A program made the translations under genes and the position numbers. From JBBQLG01 sp964251665 (GTDB lineage: Bacteria; Bacteroidota; Bacteroidia; Cytophagales; Spirosomataceae), in NCBI GenBank assembly GCA_964251665.1, contig CAXUKO010000002.1, forward strand, positions 248,001 to 312,000: DNA of 64,000 bases. The letters run 5' to 3'. Positions 33,864 to 44,100 of this stretch are shown here, piece after piece (within the stretch, counting starts at the first letter, position 1; each line of letters opens with the position of its first letter). Below the pieces are notes generated by a model that was not told the origin of the DNA, ran no database searches, and saw only the letters and a program-made list of their open reading frames with translations.

Positions 33864-34613
33864 TTACACACCCGTTTGGTTGGGCTGCGGCTCAATTTCA
33901 GGAGCGTGCTGCCTGTCGCCCGAGACCTGCCTACCAACCTCAATCTTATTCCACATTAAGTAGACTGATAAAACAAGAACATAAATGGTCAGCATAATAT
34001 AACCGTTACTCACTTTGCCAATATAATGTAGCAAGAGCGGTAATAACACCGCTTGGGTTCTCAGCACCAGATCGCCATATAGTTTAGACAGCAATACTAA
34101 TAAGGCTATAAATAAAGGAATACCAATATAAAAAGGAACGGGTTTGCCGGTCAGCATGGTTGTTGGATCGTTCAAGATGGCATAGTGCCAAAAGAACCAT
34201 ATTGGCCCAATTACTAATGCTTGTTGCCATTTGGTAAGACTGGCTACAGCGTTTTGTAGATAATGTCGCCATCCAAGTTCTTCCCCAAATGTGTAGGCGA
34301 ATTGAGCTAAGACCAGACTGATGAAGGCTAGTTTATTTGACTTATGCATGAACAGAATTGGAAGTAGAAGGCTCAAAAAAGTAATGCTATAAACTACTAT
34401 TGGCTTGCTTCCAATCAACGATAGCTTGACCGTATTGGGCGTACCGAAAACCCGGTAACAAACCAAGCCCGATAGTGCCGGGCCAAAACCCGTCATAATT
34501 TCTTTAAAATCAACGCCGTGCCATATAAAAGCGGGCATGAATTGATTGACTGCCCACGAAAAGGCAAAAGCTAAAAAAGCAAATACCGCAATAGGAAGTA
34601 CACGTTGGTTCAT
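33864..34613 (-). CDS. CPBP family intramembrane metalloprotease
   Basis: A protein of about 249 residues and eight TM helices. The CPBP/ABI motifs are intact: EELGWRHYLQ (glutamate pair and arginine) and FFWHYAIL (histidine). Relatives include type II CAAX-prenyl-protease-like enzymes and bacteriocin-immunity proteins; the true substrate is unknown. ATG at 34613 gives MNQRVLPIAVFAFL, the normal family start; ATG at 34673 adds 20 hydrophilic residues and is possible. Composition is AT-richer than the core genes. Confidence 0.85.
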   Translation of the reverse strand: MNQRVLPIAVFAFLAFAFSWAVNQFMPAFIWHGVDFKEIMTGFGPALSGLVCYRVFGTPNTVKLSLIGSKPIVVYSITFLSLLLPILFMHKSNKLAFISLVLAQFAYTFGEELGWRHYLQNAVASLTKWQQALVIGPIWFFWHYAILNDPTTMLTGKPVPFYIGIPLFIALLVLLSKLYGDLVLRTQAVLLPLLLHYIGKVSNGYIMLTIYVLVLSVYLMWNKIEVGRQVSGDRQHAPEIEPQPNQTGV

Positions 34614-34952
34614 TTCAGGCTTATCTGTGACTGTTAAGTTTAATTCGTTGCTCAAGCTAATGAAATAAGCCATTTACCTTGTCGACCGCAACCCAACAAC
34701 GCTTGTCAACGTTGACCAACTCCGGCGTTCGCTTTGTCGACCGGAGGCCGACCAGCGAGCCAAAACCTGACCGTTGAGCCGTGCCACATGTCGACCGGAA
34801 CCCGCCCCGCAAGCACATTTTGGCCGGTTCACCCAACATGTTATTGTACGCAAAATCACTAAACCATAAACTGCTGGCAGTCAAATTATAATGGTTTATT
34901 GGGTGTGCTTTCAGTCGCTTCTTATAAATGTCGGTCTGGCAGTCATATTTAA
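34614..34952. repeat. Non-coding gap with repeat copy B and three CGGTCGACA words
   Basis: Copy B (34807-34838, CCGCAAGCACATTTTGGCCG then GTTCACCCAACA) matches copy A. On the minus strand CGGTCGACA occurs three times within about 120 bp (near 34679, 34737 and 34790). There is also GTCAACGTTGAC, a 12-bp palindrome, near 34705. A 61-codon open frame here has no recognisable protein and is taken as chance. Confidence 0.55.
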
Positions 34953-34986
34953 ACACCCCGGACTGTAATGTTACAGTCCGGGGTGT
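34953..34986. terminator. Terminator hairpin after the oxidoreductase gene
   Basis: Arms of 16 bp (ACACCCCGGACTGTAA and complement) pair perfectly around TG. On the minus strand the hairpin follows the oxidoreductase stop by 14 bp and is trailed by TTTAAATAT, a weak U-tract. Confidence 0.82.
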
Positions 34987-35000
34987 CAAGAAGCTCAGAT

Positions 35001-36482
35001 TCAGGCGAGTTTCCAGCCTTCGCGGTATTGGCGGGAGACAAACTGATTGGCGTCGTCGAAGTTGGTGATCTTCATGTTTTTGCCGTCCCACATCAGTTTC
35101 TTGCGGCCGGGGTAGTCAAAGCTTTTGCCGTCGGCTCGGGGTGTCCGAAGGGTGTAGCTGCGGATGGCTAAGTTACCCATCAGTACTGATTCGGTGAGGG
35201 GGCCGGCAAAGTCGAAGGAGGAGGTCAGCGCCTTGTGTTCCTTGCTATTAAAACCGGCTTTGCAGGCTTCTGTCCACAACACCTGATGGCCATTTTCGGG
35301 TAGCGGCTTGTTAACGCCGTCGCCGGTTGGTTTAGGGGCGGCTTCAAACTTCTGACCGTTTTTGGTATAGAGTCGGGGATTGTCGCCGTACATACCACAC
35401 ACCATCAAGCCCTTGTCGCCCTGCAACAGCACCCCGTTCTCGCCATTTTCGGGCATGAGTTCGCCCTCGGGAAGCATGTCCGGCCGGAAGGGGCGAAGTC
35501 CGCCGTCTTCCCAGATCATGGTTACGGCCGACTTGTTCTTGGACGAGGACGGAAATTTCAGCTCTACATGCGACGACGGTGGGCATCCTTCGGGAATGTA
35601 CTCCGGCGTCCAGTCTTTCAGAAACACCTGACCAATGCTGGTTTCCACTTCGGTGGGGTAGCCCAGGCCAAGCACCCGGAAGGGAACATCCATGATGTGA
35701 CAGCCGATATCGCCAAGGGCACCGGCACCAAAGTTCCACCAGCCGCGCCATTTAAACGGATGATAGGCTGGGGTGTAGCCAACTTTCTGGGCCGGTCCGA
35801 GCCACAGGTCCCAATCCAGATCAACGGGTGTTTCGGCAGCAGGCTGAGGCACTGGGATGCCCTGTGGCCATACGGGCCGGTTTGTCCAGAGGTTAACGGT
35901 ATGAACCGTACCCAGCAGCCCCTTGTCGAACCACTCCACCATTTGTTTCTGCTGCGGATTGGACGAGCCCTGATTGCCCATCTGCGTAACAACCTTGTAT
36001 TTGCGGGCGGCTTCGGTCAGCATCCGGGCTTCGTGGATGTTATGCGTCAGGGGTTTCTGCACATACACGTGCTTGCCCTGCTGCATGGCGGCCATGGCAA
36101 TGACGGCGTGGGTATGGTCGGCCGTTGACACCGTGACGGCATCAATGTTCTTGCCTTCCTTGTCCAGCATCTCCCGGAAATCTTTGTAGCGTTTCGCGTT
36201 GGGGTGCTTGGTGAAGTTTTCTTTCACGCGGGCCAGCCCCCAGTCCACATCGCACAGGGCCACAATGTTGTTGGCTCCGTTGTTATACGAGTTGTTGGTG
36301 TCGCTGAAACCCTTACCGCCAAAGCCCACACCAGCAATGTTCAGCTTGTCGCTGGGCGCAATAAAGCCTTTTCCCAATACGTGGCGGGGCACAATAAAGA
36401 AGCTTGCCGTAGCCACAGCACTCTGCCGGATAAAGTCCCGCCGGGAGGGCTGCTCAGTTGTTAGTTTTTTGGATGAATCCAT
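35001..36482 (-). CDS. Gfo/Idh/MocA family oxidoreductase with Tat signal
   Basis: A 493-residue NAD(P)-dependent oxidoreductase. A twin-arginine signal (PSRRDFIRQSAVATASFFIV) at residues 12-32 implies folded export. The Rossmann fold follows (LNIAGVGFGGKGFSD), then VSTADHTHAVIAMAAMQQGK and VQKPLTHNIHEAR, where the KPLTHN lysine is the family's catalytic residue. The C-terminal part WNFGAGALGDIGCHIMD fits the glycoside/inositol-type subgroup common in Bacteroidota. Substrate unknown. ATG at 36482. Confidence 0.92.
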   Translation of the reverse strand: MDSSKKLTTEQPSRRDFIRQSAVATASFFIVPRHVLGKGFIAPSDKLNIAGVGFGGKGFSDTNNSYNNGANNIVALCDVDWGLARVKENFTKHPNAKRYKDFREMLDKEGKNIDAVTVSTADHTHAVIAMAAMQQGKHVYVQKPLTHNIHEARMLTEAARKYKVVTQMGNQGSSNPQQKQMVEWFDKGLLGTVHTVNLWTNRPVWPQGIPVPQPAAETPVDLDWDLWLGPAQKVGYTPAYHPFKWRGWWNFGAGALGDIGCHIMDVPFRVLGLGYPTEVETSIGQVFLKDWTPEYIPEGCPPSSHVELKFPSSSKNKSAVTMIWEDGGLRPFRPDMLPEGELMPENGENGVLLQGDKGLMVCGMYGDNPRLYTKNGQKFEAAPKPTGDGVNKPLPENGHQVLWTEACKAGFNSKEHKALTSSFDFAGPLTESVLMGNLAIRSYTLRTPRADGKSFDYPGRKKLMWDGKNMKITNFDDANQFVSRQYREGWKLA

Positions 36483-36659
36483 TGAGTATGTCCGTGATTT
36501 TCAGAAGTGAGTTGTTTTGATTGTCGATCCGTAAAGGCAGAATAGTATCAGTTTTACCCACCCGTAGGGTAAACTCAGTTTTAATGGTATTTCCCAAACT
36601 ACCAACCTGTTTCCGGGTTTACATAATCACGATTAGTAACGTTGTATGCCCCATAACTG

Positions 36660-39209
36660 ATGGAAAAATCACCCAATAACGAGCAGCGACCCAGTAACCC
36701 GGCCGAACAGGATGTTAATAACGTACCACAGAGTGGCGATCGCCCTAACCAGGGTACGGAACTAACTAACGATCACTACGATCCGTCGGGTAAGCCTGAT
36801 GCCGATAAAACTATTCCACCTGCTCCCGATACGGTAGGTGCCAAATACAAACACCCGATACTGGCCCAGCCCCCCGATCAATTTACGGGCCTGACGCTGG
36901 GTAAACCGGCTGACGTAGCCGCCGGGTTGACAGCGGTGCTGAAATCGGCTCAGTTTGCCTGGGGTGAGGCTGGCGTGGGGCGCGGTACCCATGCGCTGCT
37001 GAAACTGAATCAGAAAGATGGCTTCGACTGTTCGTCCTGTGCCTGGCCCGATCCCGATGGTGACCGCTCCTTCGCCGAGTTCTGTGAAAACGGCGCTAAA
37101 GCAACGGCTTCGGATGCCCAGACGGGCCGCGTTGACCAGGCGTTTTTTGCCAGCCATAGCTTGGTAGACCTATCGCACATGACGGACCGCGATCTTAATA
37201 ATGCCGGTCGACTGACGCATCCCGTCGTACGTCGGCCCGGCGCAACGCATTACACACCGATTTCCTGGCCGGATGCGTTCCAACTGGTCGCCGATGAATT
37301 GAACGCCCTGCAATCGCCCGATGAGGCTGCGTTTTATACCTCCGGCAAAGTGCCCAATGAACCGGCGTTTCTGTACCAGCTCTTTGTCAGACAGTTTGGC
37401 ACCAACAACATGCCCGACTGCTCCAATATGTGCCACGAAAGCAGCGGCTCGGCGCTAAGTAATACAACGGGTTTGGGTAAAGGGTCGGTAACGCTTAATG
37501 ACATTCACGAAGCCGAAGTGATCATCATTATGGGGCAAAACCCCGGCACGAACCACCCGCGTATGCTTACGGCATTGCAGATGGCGAAGCGGAACGGCAC
37601 CAAAATCATCGCCGTAAATCCGCTGCATGAAGCGGGGCTGAGTCATTTCAAAAACCCGCAGGATTTCATGAACCCCATCAAGGCCGTCGGAACATTGCTC
37701 GGCCACGGTACGCCCATCGCAGACTTGTTTCTGCAGGTTCGGGTAAATGGCGATATGGCCGTGTTACGGGGTATTATGAAGCACCTGCTGGCCTATGAGG
37801 AAAAGAACCCCGGCACGGTGGTCGATCACGACTTTGTCCGCCAGTACTCAGCTGGTTACGAAGAGTTTGCGACTAATATCCGCAATACAAGCTGGGAGGA
37901 TATTGAGGAGATGAGCGGCCTTTCGCGGGAAAGCCTTGGTCAGGCGGCCGATATGATTGCCCATAAGCAGAAGATCATTACGTGCTGGGCTATGGGCCTT
38001 ACGCAGCAGAAAAACGGCGTCATGAGCATTCAGGAAATCGTGAACCTGCACTTCCTGAAAGGGGCCATTGGCAAACCCGGTGCGGGCCTCTGTCCCGTTC
38101 GGGGCCACTCCAACGTGCAGGGCGACCGCACGATGGGCATCTGGGAACGGCCCCACAAGGAGTTTCTCGATTCGCTGGCCGACGAGTACAAGTTTGAGCC
38201 ACCCCGCGAACATGGTACCGATGCCGTAGAAACGATCAAGGCCATGCACGCGGGCAAAATAAAGGTGTTCATGAGCCTTGGGGGGAATTTTCTGTCAGCC
38301 GGTCCCGACACCGAGTTTGTGGCCGAAGTCCTGCGTAAACAAAAACTGACGGTGTTCGTCAGTACAAAGCTCAACCGGGGCCATCTGGTCACCGGTGAAA
38401 CGTCGCTTATTCTACCTACGCTGACCCACGTCGACATTGACATGCAGCGGTCGGGGCATCAGTTCACGTCCTGCGAGAACTCAATGGGTGTGGTAAGCCG
38501 CAACAAAGGCGTACTGCAACCTCTTGAAGGCGAAATGCTGAGCGAGGTGGCCATTATTTCGGGGATTGCCATTGCCACGCTCGGAAAACGCACAACGGCG
38601 AACTGGGTGGGTTATACCGAAAACTACGATACCATCCGCGATGCTATTTCCCGCGTGATTCCCGGCTTCGACAAATACAACGAGAAGATCCGTAAACCCG
38701 GCGGGTTCTACCTGCCCAACGGCCCCCGCGAACGGAATTTTACGACCGATAATGGCAAAGCCAATTTTACGGTGACGGAGATGAAAAGGCACCACCTCCA
38801 GCCGGACCAACTGGTGCTGATGTCGATTCGCAGCCACGACCAGTTTAACACAACGATCTACGATTATAACGACCGGTACCGGGGCGTGTACGGCGAACGA
38901 CGCGTGATTTTCATGAATTCGATGGATATGGACGAGCGGGGTATCGTGGCGCGGCAACTGGTGAACATCACGAGTCACTTTGAGGGGCAACAGCGCAAAC
39001 TGGAGCGGTTCGTTGCCATTCCCTACAACATTCCAAAGGGCAATACGGCGGCTTATTACCCCGAGATGAATCCGCTGGTTCCGGTATCCAGCGTGGCCTA
39101 CGTCAGCAATCAGCCCACCTCCAAGTTTGTCGTTATCACTGTAGAGCCAGTAGCCGAAAGACTGCCGGAGGGTACGACTACGCCCGAACGGATAACGGTG
39201 GCAGCCTGA
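36660..39209 (+). CDS. FdhF/YdeP family molybdopterin oxidoreductase
   Basis: An 849-residue molybdenum enzyme of the formate dehydrogenase alpha family. Residues 1-60 are a polar Asn/Pro/Asp-rich extension. Then DGFDCSSCAWPDP (YdeP-type), MPDCSNMCHESSGSAL and IIIMGQNPGTNHPRML bind cofactor; GHSNVQGDRTMGIWE and SIRSHDQFNTTIYDYNDRYR complete the family pattern. The usual N-terminal 4Fe-4S Cys cluster is not evident and no selenocysteine is used. No signal peptide, so cytoplasmic. The reaction of YdeP-like enzymes is not settled. ATG at 36660. Confidence 0.9.
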   Translation: MEKSPNNEQRPSNPAEQDVNNVPQSGDRPNQGTELTNDHYDPSGKPDADKTIPPAPDTVGAKYKHPILAQPPDQFTGLTLGKPADVAAGLTAVLKSAQFAWGEAGVGRGTHALLKLNQKDGFDCSSCAWPDPDGDRSFAEFCENGAKATASDAQTGRVDQAFFASHSLVDLSHMTDRDLNNAGRLTHPVVRRPGATHYTPISWPDAFQLVADELNALQSPDEAAFYTSGKVPNEPAFLYQLFVRQFGTNNMPDCSNMCHESSGSALSNTTGLGKGSVTLNDIHEAEVIIIMGQNPGTNHPRMLTALQMAKRNGTKIIAVNPLHEAGLSHFKNPQDFMNPIKAVGTLLGHGTPIADLFLQVRVNGDMAVLRGIMKHLLAYEEKNPGTVVDHDFVRQYSAGYEEFATNIRNTSWEDIEEMSGLSRESLGQAADMIAHKQKIITCWAMGLTQQKNGVMSIQEIVNLHFLKGAIGKPGAGLCPVRGHSNVQGDRTMGIWERPHKEFLDSLADEYKFEPPREHGTDAVETIKAMHAGKIKVFMSLGGNFLSAGPDTEFVAEVLRKQKLTVFVSTKLNRGHLVTGETSLILPTLTHVDIDMQRSGHQFTSCENSMGVVSRNKGVLQPLEGEMLSEVAIISGIAIATLGKRTTANWVGYTENYDTIRDAISRVIPGFDKYNEKIRKPGGFYLPNGPRERNFTTDNGKANFTVTEMKRHHLQPDQLVLMSIRSHDQFNTTIYDYNDRYRGVYGERRVIFMNSMDMDERGIVARQLVNITSHFEGQQRKLERFVAIPYNIPKGNTAAYYPEMNPLVPVSSVAYVSNQPTSKFVVITVEPVAERLPEGTTTPERITVAA

Positions 39210-39238
39210 TCAGGTATAGTTTTATTTACGACAAAAGT

Positions 39239-39271
39239 CCCCTGTCACGAACCCGGAAACAGGGGGTTTTT
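39239..39271 (+). terminator. Rho-independent terminator after the molybdoenzyme
   Basis: CCCCTGT (39239-39245) pairs with ACAGGGG (39259-39265) around a 13-base loop, followed by a run of five T at 39267-39271. It lies 30 bp after the stop. Confidence 0.82.
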
Positions 39272-39290
39272 GGCCTAAATGGTGCCTCGT

Positions 39291-39875
39291 TTACAGGACT
39301 GTACCATTCAGAAATAGCGTTAATCCGTAGATGTCAAGCACAAAATCGACGGGAGCGTTTAAAATGGCCTGCTGCGGCATATAGGCTACCTGAGCCGTTT
39401 CGGGCTGCTGCACTACCAGCGTGCCGCCCGCTTTTTTGATGGCTTTCATGCCTGTAGTGCCATCGGCGTTGGCACCGGATAGCAGAATGCCCACTAAGGT
39501 GGGGCCGTACACGTCGGCGGCCGACTCGAAGGTGACGTCGATGGATGGGCGGCTGTAGTTGATCTTTTCGGAGTCGTCCAATGAAAACGTCCCGTCCTTC
39601 TCGATCAGTAAATGGTAGTCGGCGGGAGCCAGGTAGATATGGCCGGGCAACAGAACATCTTTGTCATCGACTTCTTTCAGCGGCACCGCTGTTTTGAGGG
39701 CCAGCAACTCGGCCAGCGTTGAATCAGCGGTATTTTTACGGTGTACGACGATAATCAGCGCGAAAGGCAACGGAAACGGCAGGTCGGGCAGCAGCTTCAG
39801 CAGCACGTTGATGCTGCCGGTAGACCCACCGATGAGCATTACCTTACAGGACTTGATCAGGCTATTTTTCGCCAT
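39291..39875 (-). CDS. cheB: CheB-type methylesterase, catalytic domain only
   Basis: A 194-residue stand-alone CheB catalytic domain with no receiver. The Ser-His-Asp triad lies in LIGGSTGS, VVHRKN and SGANADGTTGMKAI; APADYHLLI and SRPSIDVTFESAA match the family. It removes methyl groups from glutamates of chemoreceptor-like proteins. It overlaps cheR by 19 bp. With no receiver domain, control must come from elsewhere, perhaps by protein contact. Confidence 0.93.
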   Translation of the reverse strand: MAKNSLIKSCKVMLIGGSTGSINVLLKLLPDLPFPLPFALIIVVHRKNTADSTLAELLALKTAVPLKEVDDKDVLLPGHIYLAPADYHLLIEKDGTFSLDDSEKINYSRPSIDVTFESAADVYGPTLVGILLSGANADGTTGMKAIKKAGGTLVVQQPETAQVAYMPQQAILNAPVDFVLDIYGLTLFLNGTVL

Positions 39876-40666
39876 ATCTTTTCGCTGTTTAGCTGCTTGT
39901 AGTTAGCCTGGATGGCCGAAAATTTCAGGGTTTCTTTGGCTCCCAGGGCCAGGTAGCTGAGTGGGCCAAGGCTTTCGTCGAACAGGGTCAGCACCCGGTC
40001 CTGCAGGGCTTTATCAAAATAAATGAGCACGTTGCGGCAAAGGATCAGATCGAACTCGTTGAAGGACCGGTCCGAGACTAAATTATGAGTCGAGAAGACC
40101 ATCTTTTTTGTCAGCTCCTCCGCAAATTTGACATGCCCGTACTGAGCCGTATAGTACTGGGAGAAATCGTGTATGCCACCGGAAATAATGTAGTTCTCGG
40201 AGTATTGCTTCATGGGGCCGAGCGCAAAAATGCCTTTACGGGCCACATTCAGCACTTCCGGGTTCAGGTCGGTGGCGTATAACAGCGACTTGTGCAGCAG
40301 GTTGGCTTCTTTCAGCAGAATAGCCATTGAGAAAACCTCTTCGCCCGTTGAACAGCCAGCGTGCCAGATGCGGATAAACGGCTTGGCCATGAGGGTAGGC
40401 AACACCTCCGTGCGGAGGGCCTTGTAAAACAGGGGATCGCGGAACATCTCCGTTACGTTCACGGTGAGTTCTTCCACAAACCGTCTGACATAGTCGGCAT
40501 CCGACCGGACCCGGTAGCGCAGTTCGGCAAAGCTCGGAAACTTGTCCAGCGCCCACAACCGGTTAATACGCCGTTTCAGCGACGCTCTTGCATAGTGCGT
40601 AAAGTCATAGCCGTGCCTGTCCAGTAAATCCGCCAGTAGCTGGTCAACTTCTTCCTCCTCGATCAT
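39857..40666 (-). CDS. cheR: CheR-type protein-glutamate methyltransferase
   Basis: A 269-residue CheR. The N-terminal helical domain (DFTHYARASLKRRINRLW) precedes the SAM-binding fold: RIWHAGCSTGEEVFSMAILL, ATDLNPEVLNVAR, LILCRNVLIYFD. No receptor, CheA or CheW is in the window. It starts 6 bp after the CheY-like regulator and overlaps cheB, so the three are one operon. Confidence 0.94.
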   Translation of the reverse strand: MIEEEEVDQLLADLLDRHGYDFTHYARASLKRRINRLWALDKFPSFAELRYRVRSDADYVRRFVEELTVNVTEMFRDPLFYKALRTEVLPTLMAKPFIRIWHAGCSTGEEVFSMAILLKEANLLHKSLLYATDLNPEVLNVARKGIFALGPMKQYSENYIISGGIHDFSQYYTAQYGHVKFAEELTKKMVFSTHNLVSDRSFNEFDLILCRNVLIYFDKALQDRVLTLFDESLGPLSYLALGAKETLKFSAIQANYKQLNSEKIWRKIA

Positions 40667-40672
40667 AGCCAG

Positions 40673-41038
40673 TTAAATGCGTGTCAGCAGGTGCAGCAGC
40701 CGGTCCACGTCGATGGGTTTAGCGATATAGTCTGTAGCTCCTGCCCGCAGGCACTTTTCCCGGTCGCCGATCATCGCCTGTGCTGTAACCGAAAAAATGG
40801 GCGTGTGGCTACGATTTATCAGGTTTTTGATACGCGGAATGGCCTCATACCCATCCATATCGGGCATCATCATGTCGATGAGAATGGCATCAATTACAGC
40901 GTCGGTTTGCAAAATTTCCAGCGCGTCCAGGGCACTCAGGCACGATACACAGTCAAACCCTTTGGCCTTCAGGGTTGCGGTCAGTGCGAAGATATTCCTC
41001 GAATCGTCGTCGATAATCAGGATTCGTTGTTTAGGCAT
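40673..41038 (-). CDS. Stand-alone response regulator receiver (CheY-like)
   Basis: A 121-residue receiver domain. Acidic pocket DDDS, phospho-acceptor Asp in ILIDMMMPDMDGYE, and the switch lysine in YIAKPID are present. There is no output domain, so it acts by protein contact. The sequence is very close in style to the third receiver of the hybrid kinase next door (DMMMPQLDGYETAR, YITKPVD). ATG at 41038. Confidence 0.93.
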   Translation of the reverse strand: MPKQRILIIDDDSRNIFALTATLKAKGFDCVSCLSALDALEILQTDAVIDAILIDMMMPDMDGYEAIPRIKNLINRSHTPIFSVTAQAMIGDREKCLRAGATDYIAKPIDVDRLLHLLTRI

Positions 41039-41070
41039 AGTGTTTAGGGGTTAAACGCAGAGGAACAGGA

Positions 41071-41133
41071 GTAAGGCACAGAGTACACAAAGGAGGGTAA
41101 TTTATTTTCCCGGTTTGTTCTGTGTCTTACGTT
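41071..41133. repeat. Imperfect inverted repeat of CACAGAGTACACAAAG-type words
   Basis: AGTAAGGCACAGAGTACACA near 41071 pairs imperfectly with TTTGTTCTGTGTCTTACGTT near 41112. It fills the gap between the hybrid kinase and the receiver gene. The wording resembles the decayed element near 14569. Confidence 0.55.
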
Positions 41134-41152
41134 CATTCTCTGAATTTACTCG

Positions 41153-44100
41153 TCAGTTCCTGTCATACAGCCATACCCGCAGCAGGGAAATGAGTTGATC
41201 AATGTCTACGGGTTTGGTGATGTAATCCGACGCGCCCGCCTGAATGCACTTTTCGCGGTCGCCGGTCATGGCTTTGGCGGTGACGGCAATCACGGGCAGA
41301 TTCTTCCACTGGTAGTGCTCCCGAATCGTACGGGCTGTTTCGTAGCCGTCCAGTTGCGGCATCATCATGTCCAATAAAACAACGTCGATCCCCGGGTTTT
41401 CCGTCAGTTTTTGCAGGGCTTCCTTCCCGTCCAGCGCGGTAATGACGGTCATGTTGTACTGTTCCAGGGCTTTAGATAACGAGAAAATATTACGCACGTC
41501 GTCGTCGGCCACCAGCACTGTCTTGTTGTCGAGTACCTGACTCAGCCCCCCGAGTTTTTTGGCCGCGCCGTTGCCCGTCGGTTTGGTATCGTCTTTGTTT
41601 TCCTCGACTAAATGGAGGAACAGCGAAACCTCGTCGAGCATGCGCTGGTAGGAGTGAGCCGTTTTAACAATAATTGAATCGGCGTATTGCTTGATCTTCA
41701 GTTCTTCCGCCATCGACAGGCTCTTCCCGGTGAAAATAATGATGGGCAGGTTCTCCAGACCGGGGTTTTTCCGGGCTTCTTCGAGCGTTTCGTAGGCTTT
41801 ATGGTCGGGGATGCCCATATCCAGAATCACGCAATCCACTTCCTTACGTTTGAGCGCGTCGATTCCTTCGCTGATGTTGCTTTTCAGCTCCGAACTGATG
41901 TTGAAGGTCTCCAGAAAATAGGCCAGCGCTTTGGCATGTTGCGAATTGTCTTCGACAATCAGGACTTTCTTGTGATCGCGGTTCAGGACGTATTCGATCT
42001 TTTTAAAGATTTCCTGCATCCGTTCAAACGCCATCGGTTTATCCACAAAATCAACGGCCCCCTTCAGCAGGCTTTCGTTCTTCAGCTTGTGCGACGACAT
42101 AATATGCACCGGAATGGGGCGGGTGCGCGGGTCGGCTTTCAGGGCGTCCATCACCTCCCAACCGCTCATAACCGGCAACTGAATATCCAGCAGAATGCCC
42201 AGCGGTTTGTAGATAGAGGCCAGTTTTAATCCTTCGTCACCGCGCACCGCCACAACACCTTTATAGCCCTTTTTGCGGGCGTAGTCGAGCAGGGATTTGG
42301 CGAAATTCGTGTCGTCTTCTACGATCAGAATAACCTTATCCTGCTCCGTAACCGTGTTTCTATCGTCGGGGATAGCCTCGGGAATGGTCGTGCTGATGTA
42401 TTTGTGCGGAACGTGTGTGTTGGCCGCGGGCTTTGGTGCCGGGGGGGCGGGCTGCGCATAGAGACCCGGTAGCCCGGCCTTGTTTTCGGGCCGGCTGCCG
42501 GTGTTGCTGGCTGCACTGGCATAAATCGGCAGAAGAACCGTAAACTCGCTCCCTTCATCCAACCGGCTTCTTAGGGTGATTTCGCCCCCCAGCAACTTGG
42601 CCAGTTCGCGGCTGATGGAGAGGCCCAGGCCCGTACCGCCGTATTTTCGTTTGGTTGATCCGTCGGCCTGCTGGAAAGCCTCGAATACCAGCGGCTGTTT
42701 TTCGGGCGCGATGCCGATGCCGGTATCGTTCACCACGAAGCTGAGGGTATTTTCCGGGGTTTCGGCCTGTTTGATAGTCAGGGTAACGCTGCCTGCTGCG
42801 GTAAACTTGAGTGCGTTGGAGAGTAGGTTTTTGAGGATCTGCCCCAGCCGCATTTTATCGGTGTCGATTACCGGCGGAACGCCCGGCTCTACCCGAATGC
42901 TGAAATCCAGCCCCTTATCTTTAGCCAGCAGCCCAAACAGGGCCTGCAACTCGTCGGTAATGTCGGTTACCGGTACCGACTGATACTCTAATGTCATCTG
43001 CCCGGCTTCGATCTTCGACAGATCAAGAATCTCATCAATCAGGCCGAGCAATCCGTTGCCCGACGATTGGATAACCCGGGCATATTCGACCTGATCGCTG
43101 CTCAGGTTTTCGTCGGTATTCTCGGCCAGCAGCCGACTCAGCAACAGGATCGAGTTGAGGGGCGTCCGCAGTTCGTGCGACATATTGGCCAGGAACTCCG
43201 ACTTGTAGCGGGTCGAGAGTTCCAGTTCATCGGCTTTCTTCTGGATCTCGTCGTTCTTTTCTTCCAGCAGTAAACCGCGTTCTTCCAGTTCCGTATTGGT
43301 TTGCAGCAGTTCCTCCTGCTGAACGCGCAGCTCCTCTTCAGAGGCCTGTAGTTTCTGAGCCTGCATCTCCAACTCAGCATTCAGATTTTCCATTTCGGCG
43401 TGCTGAACCTGCAATTCCTCCGCCTGCGCCTGTGTTTCTTCCAGCAGACTCTGCAGCCGCACATAATCCAGGGCGGCATTAACGCCAATCGCCATGGCTT
43501 CCTGGTTCTGCTCCAGAAAATCAACGTACAGTGGATCGGGCTGGCGCAGCAGACCCAGCTCAATAACCCCAACGCACTCGTTACCGTAAACCAGTGGAGT
43601 GATTAGCAGCGTGGTTGGCCGGGCGTCGCCCAGCGACGACGAGATCCGGCTGTAATCGGCGGGCACATCCGTAATGACCCGTGTCTTTTTCTGGTCAATA
43701 GCCTGCCCGGTCAGGCCTTCGCCCCGCCGGACGGTGGCGGGTACGTGCTGAGCCGCGTGGCTACCGGCCAGTCTAAAGCTGCTGTCGGTATCGAGCAGGT
43801 AAACCGTTCCCAACGGGGCGTTTGTGTAGGCAGTAATAGTGTCGAGCAGGCGGTTTGCCAGCGTTTTCAGGTCCTTTTCGCCCCGGATGGCGTCGCTCAG
43901 TTGAACCGCCCCGGTTTGCAGCCAGTTTTTGGCGGTCAAGTCGGTAAACGTCCGGTCGAGCGATTCGGCCATCTGATTCAGGGCTTTCGAGATGCGCCCC
44001 AGTTCATCATCGCGGAGGTCAGGCGTGCGTACGGTATAATTACCCCCGGCAATGTCGCGGGTGATGCCTTCCATAACCGAAATGCGTTTGCTGGTTTCGG

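Noticed and set aside
34674..34859. 61-codon minus-strand open frame
   Set aside because: Composition is Arg/Ser-rich and unlike a protein; the region is made of short repeats (CGGTCGACA). Taken as chance.
32880..34952. Integron attC sites (GTTGGGT resembles the GTTRRRY core)
   Set aside because: No convincing matching RYYYAAC partner and paired L boxes forming the usual hairpin; no integrase in the window. Kept only as dispersed repeats.
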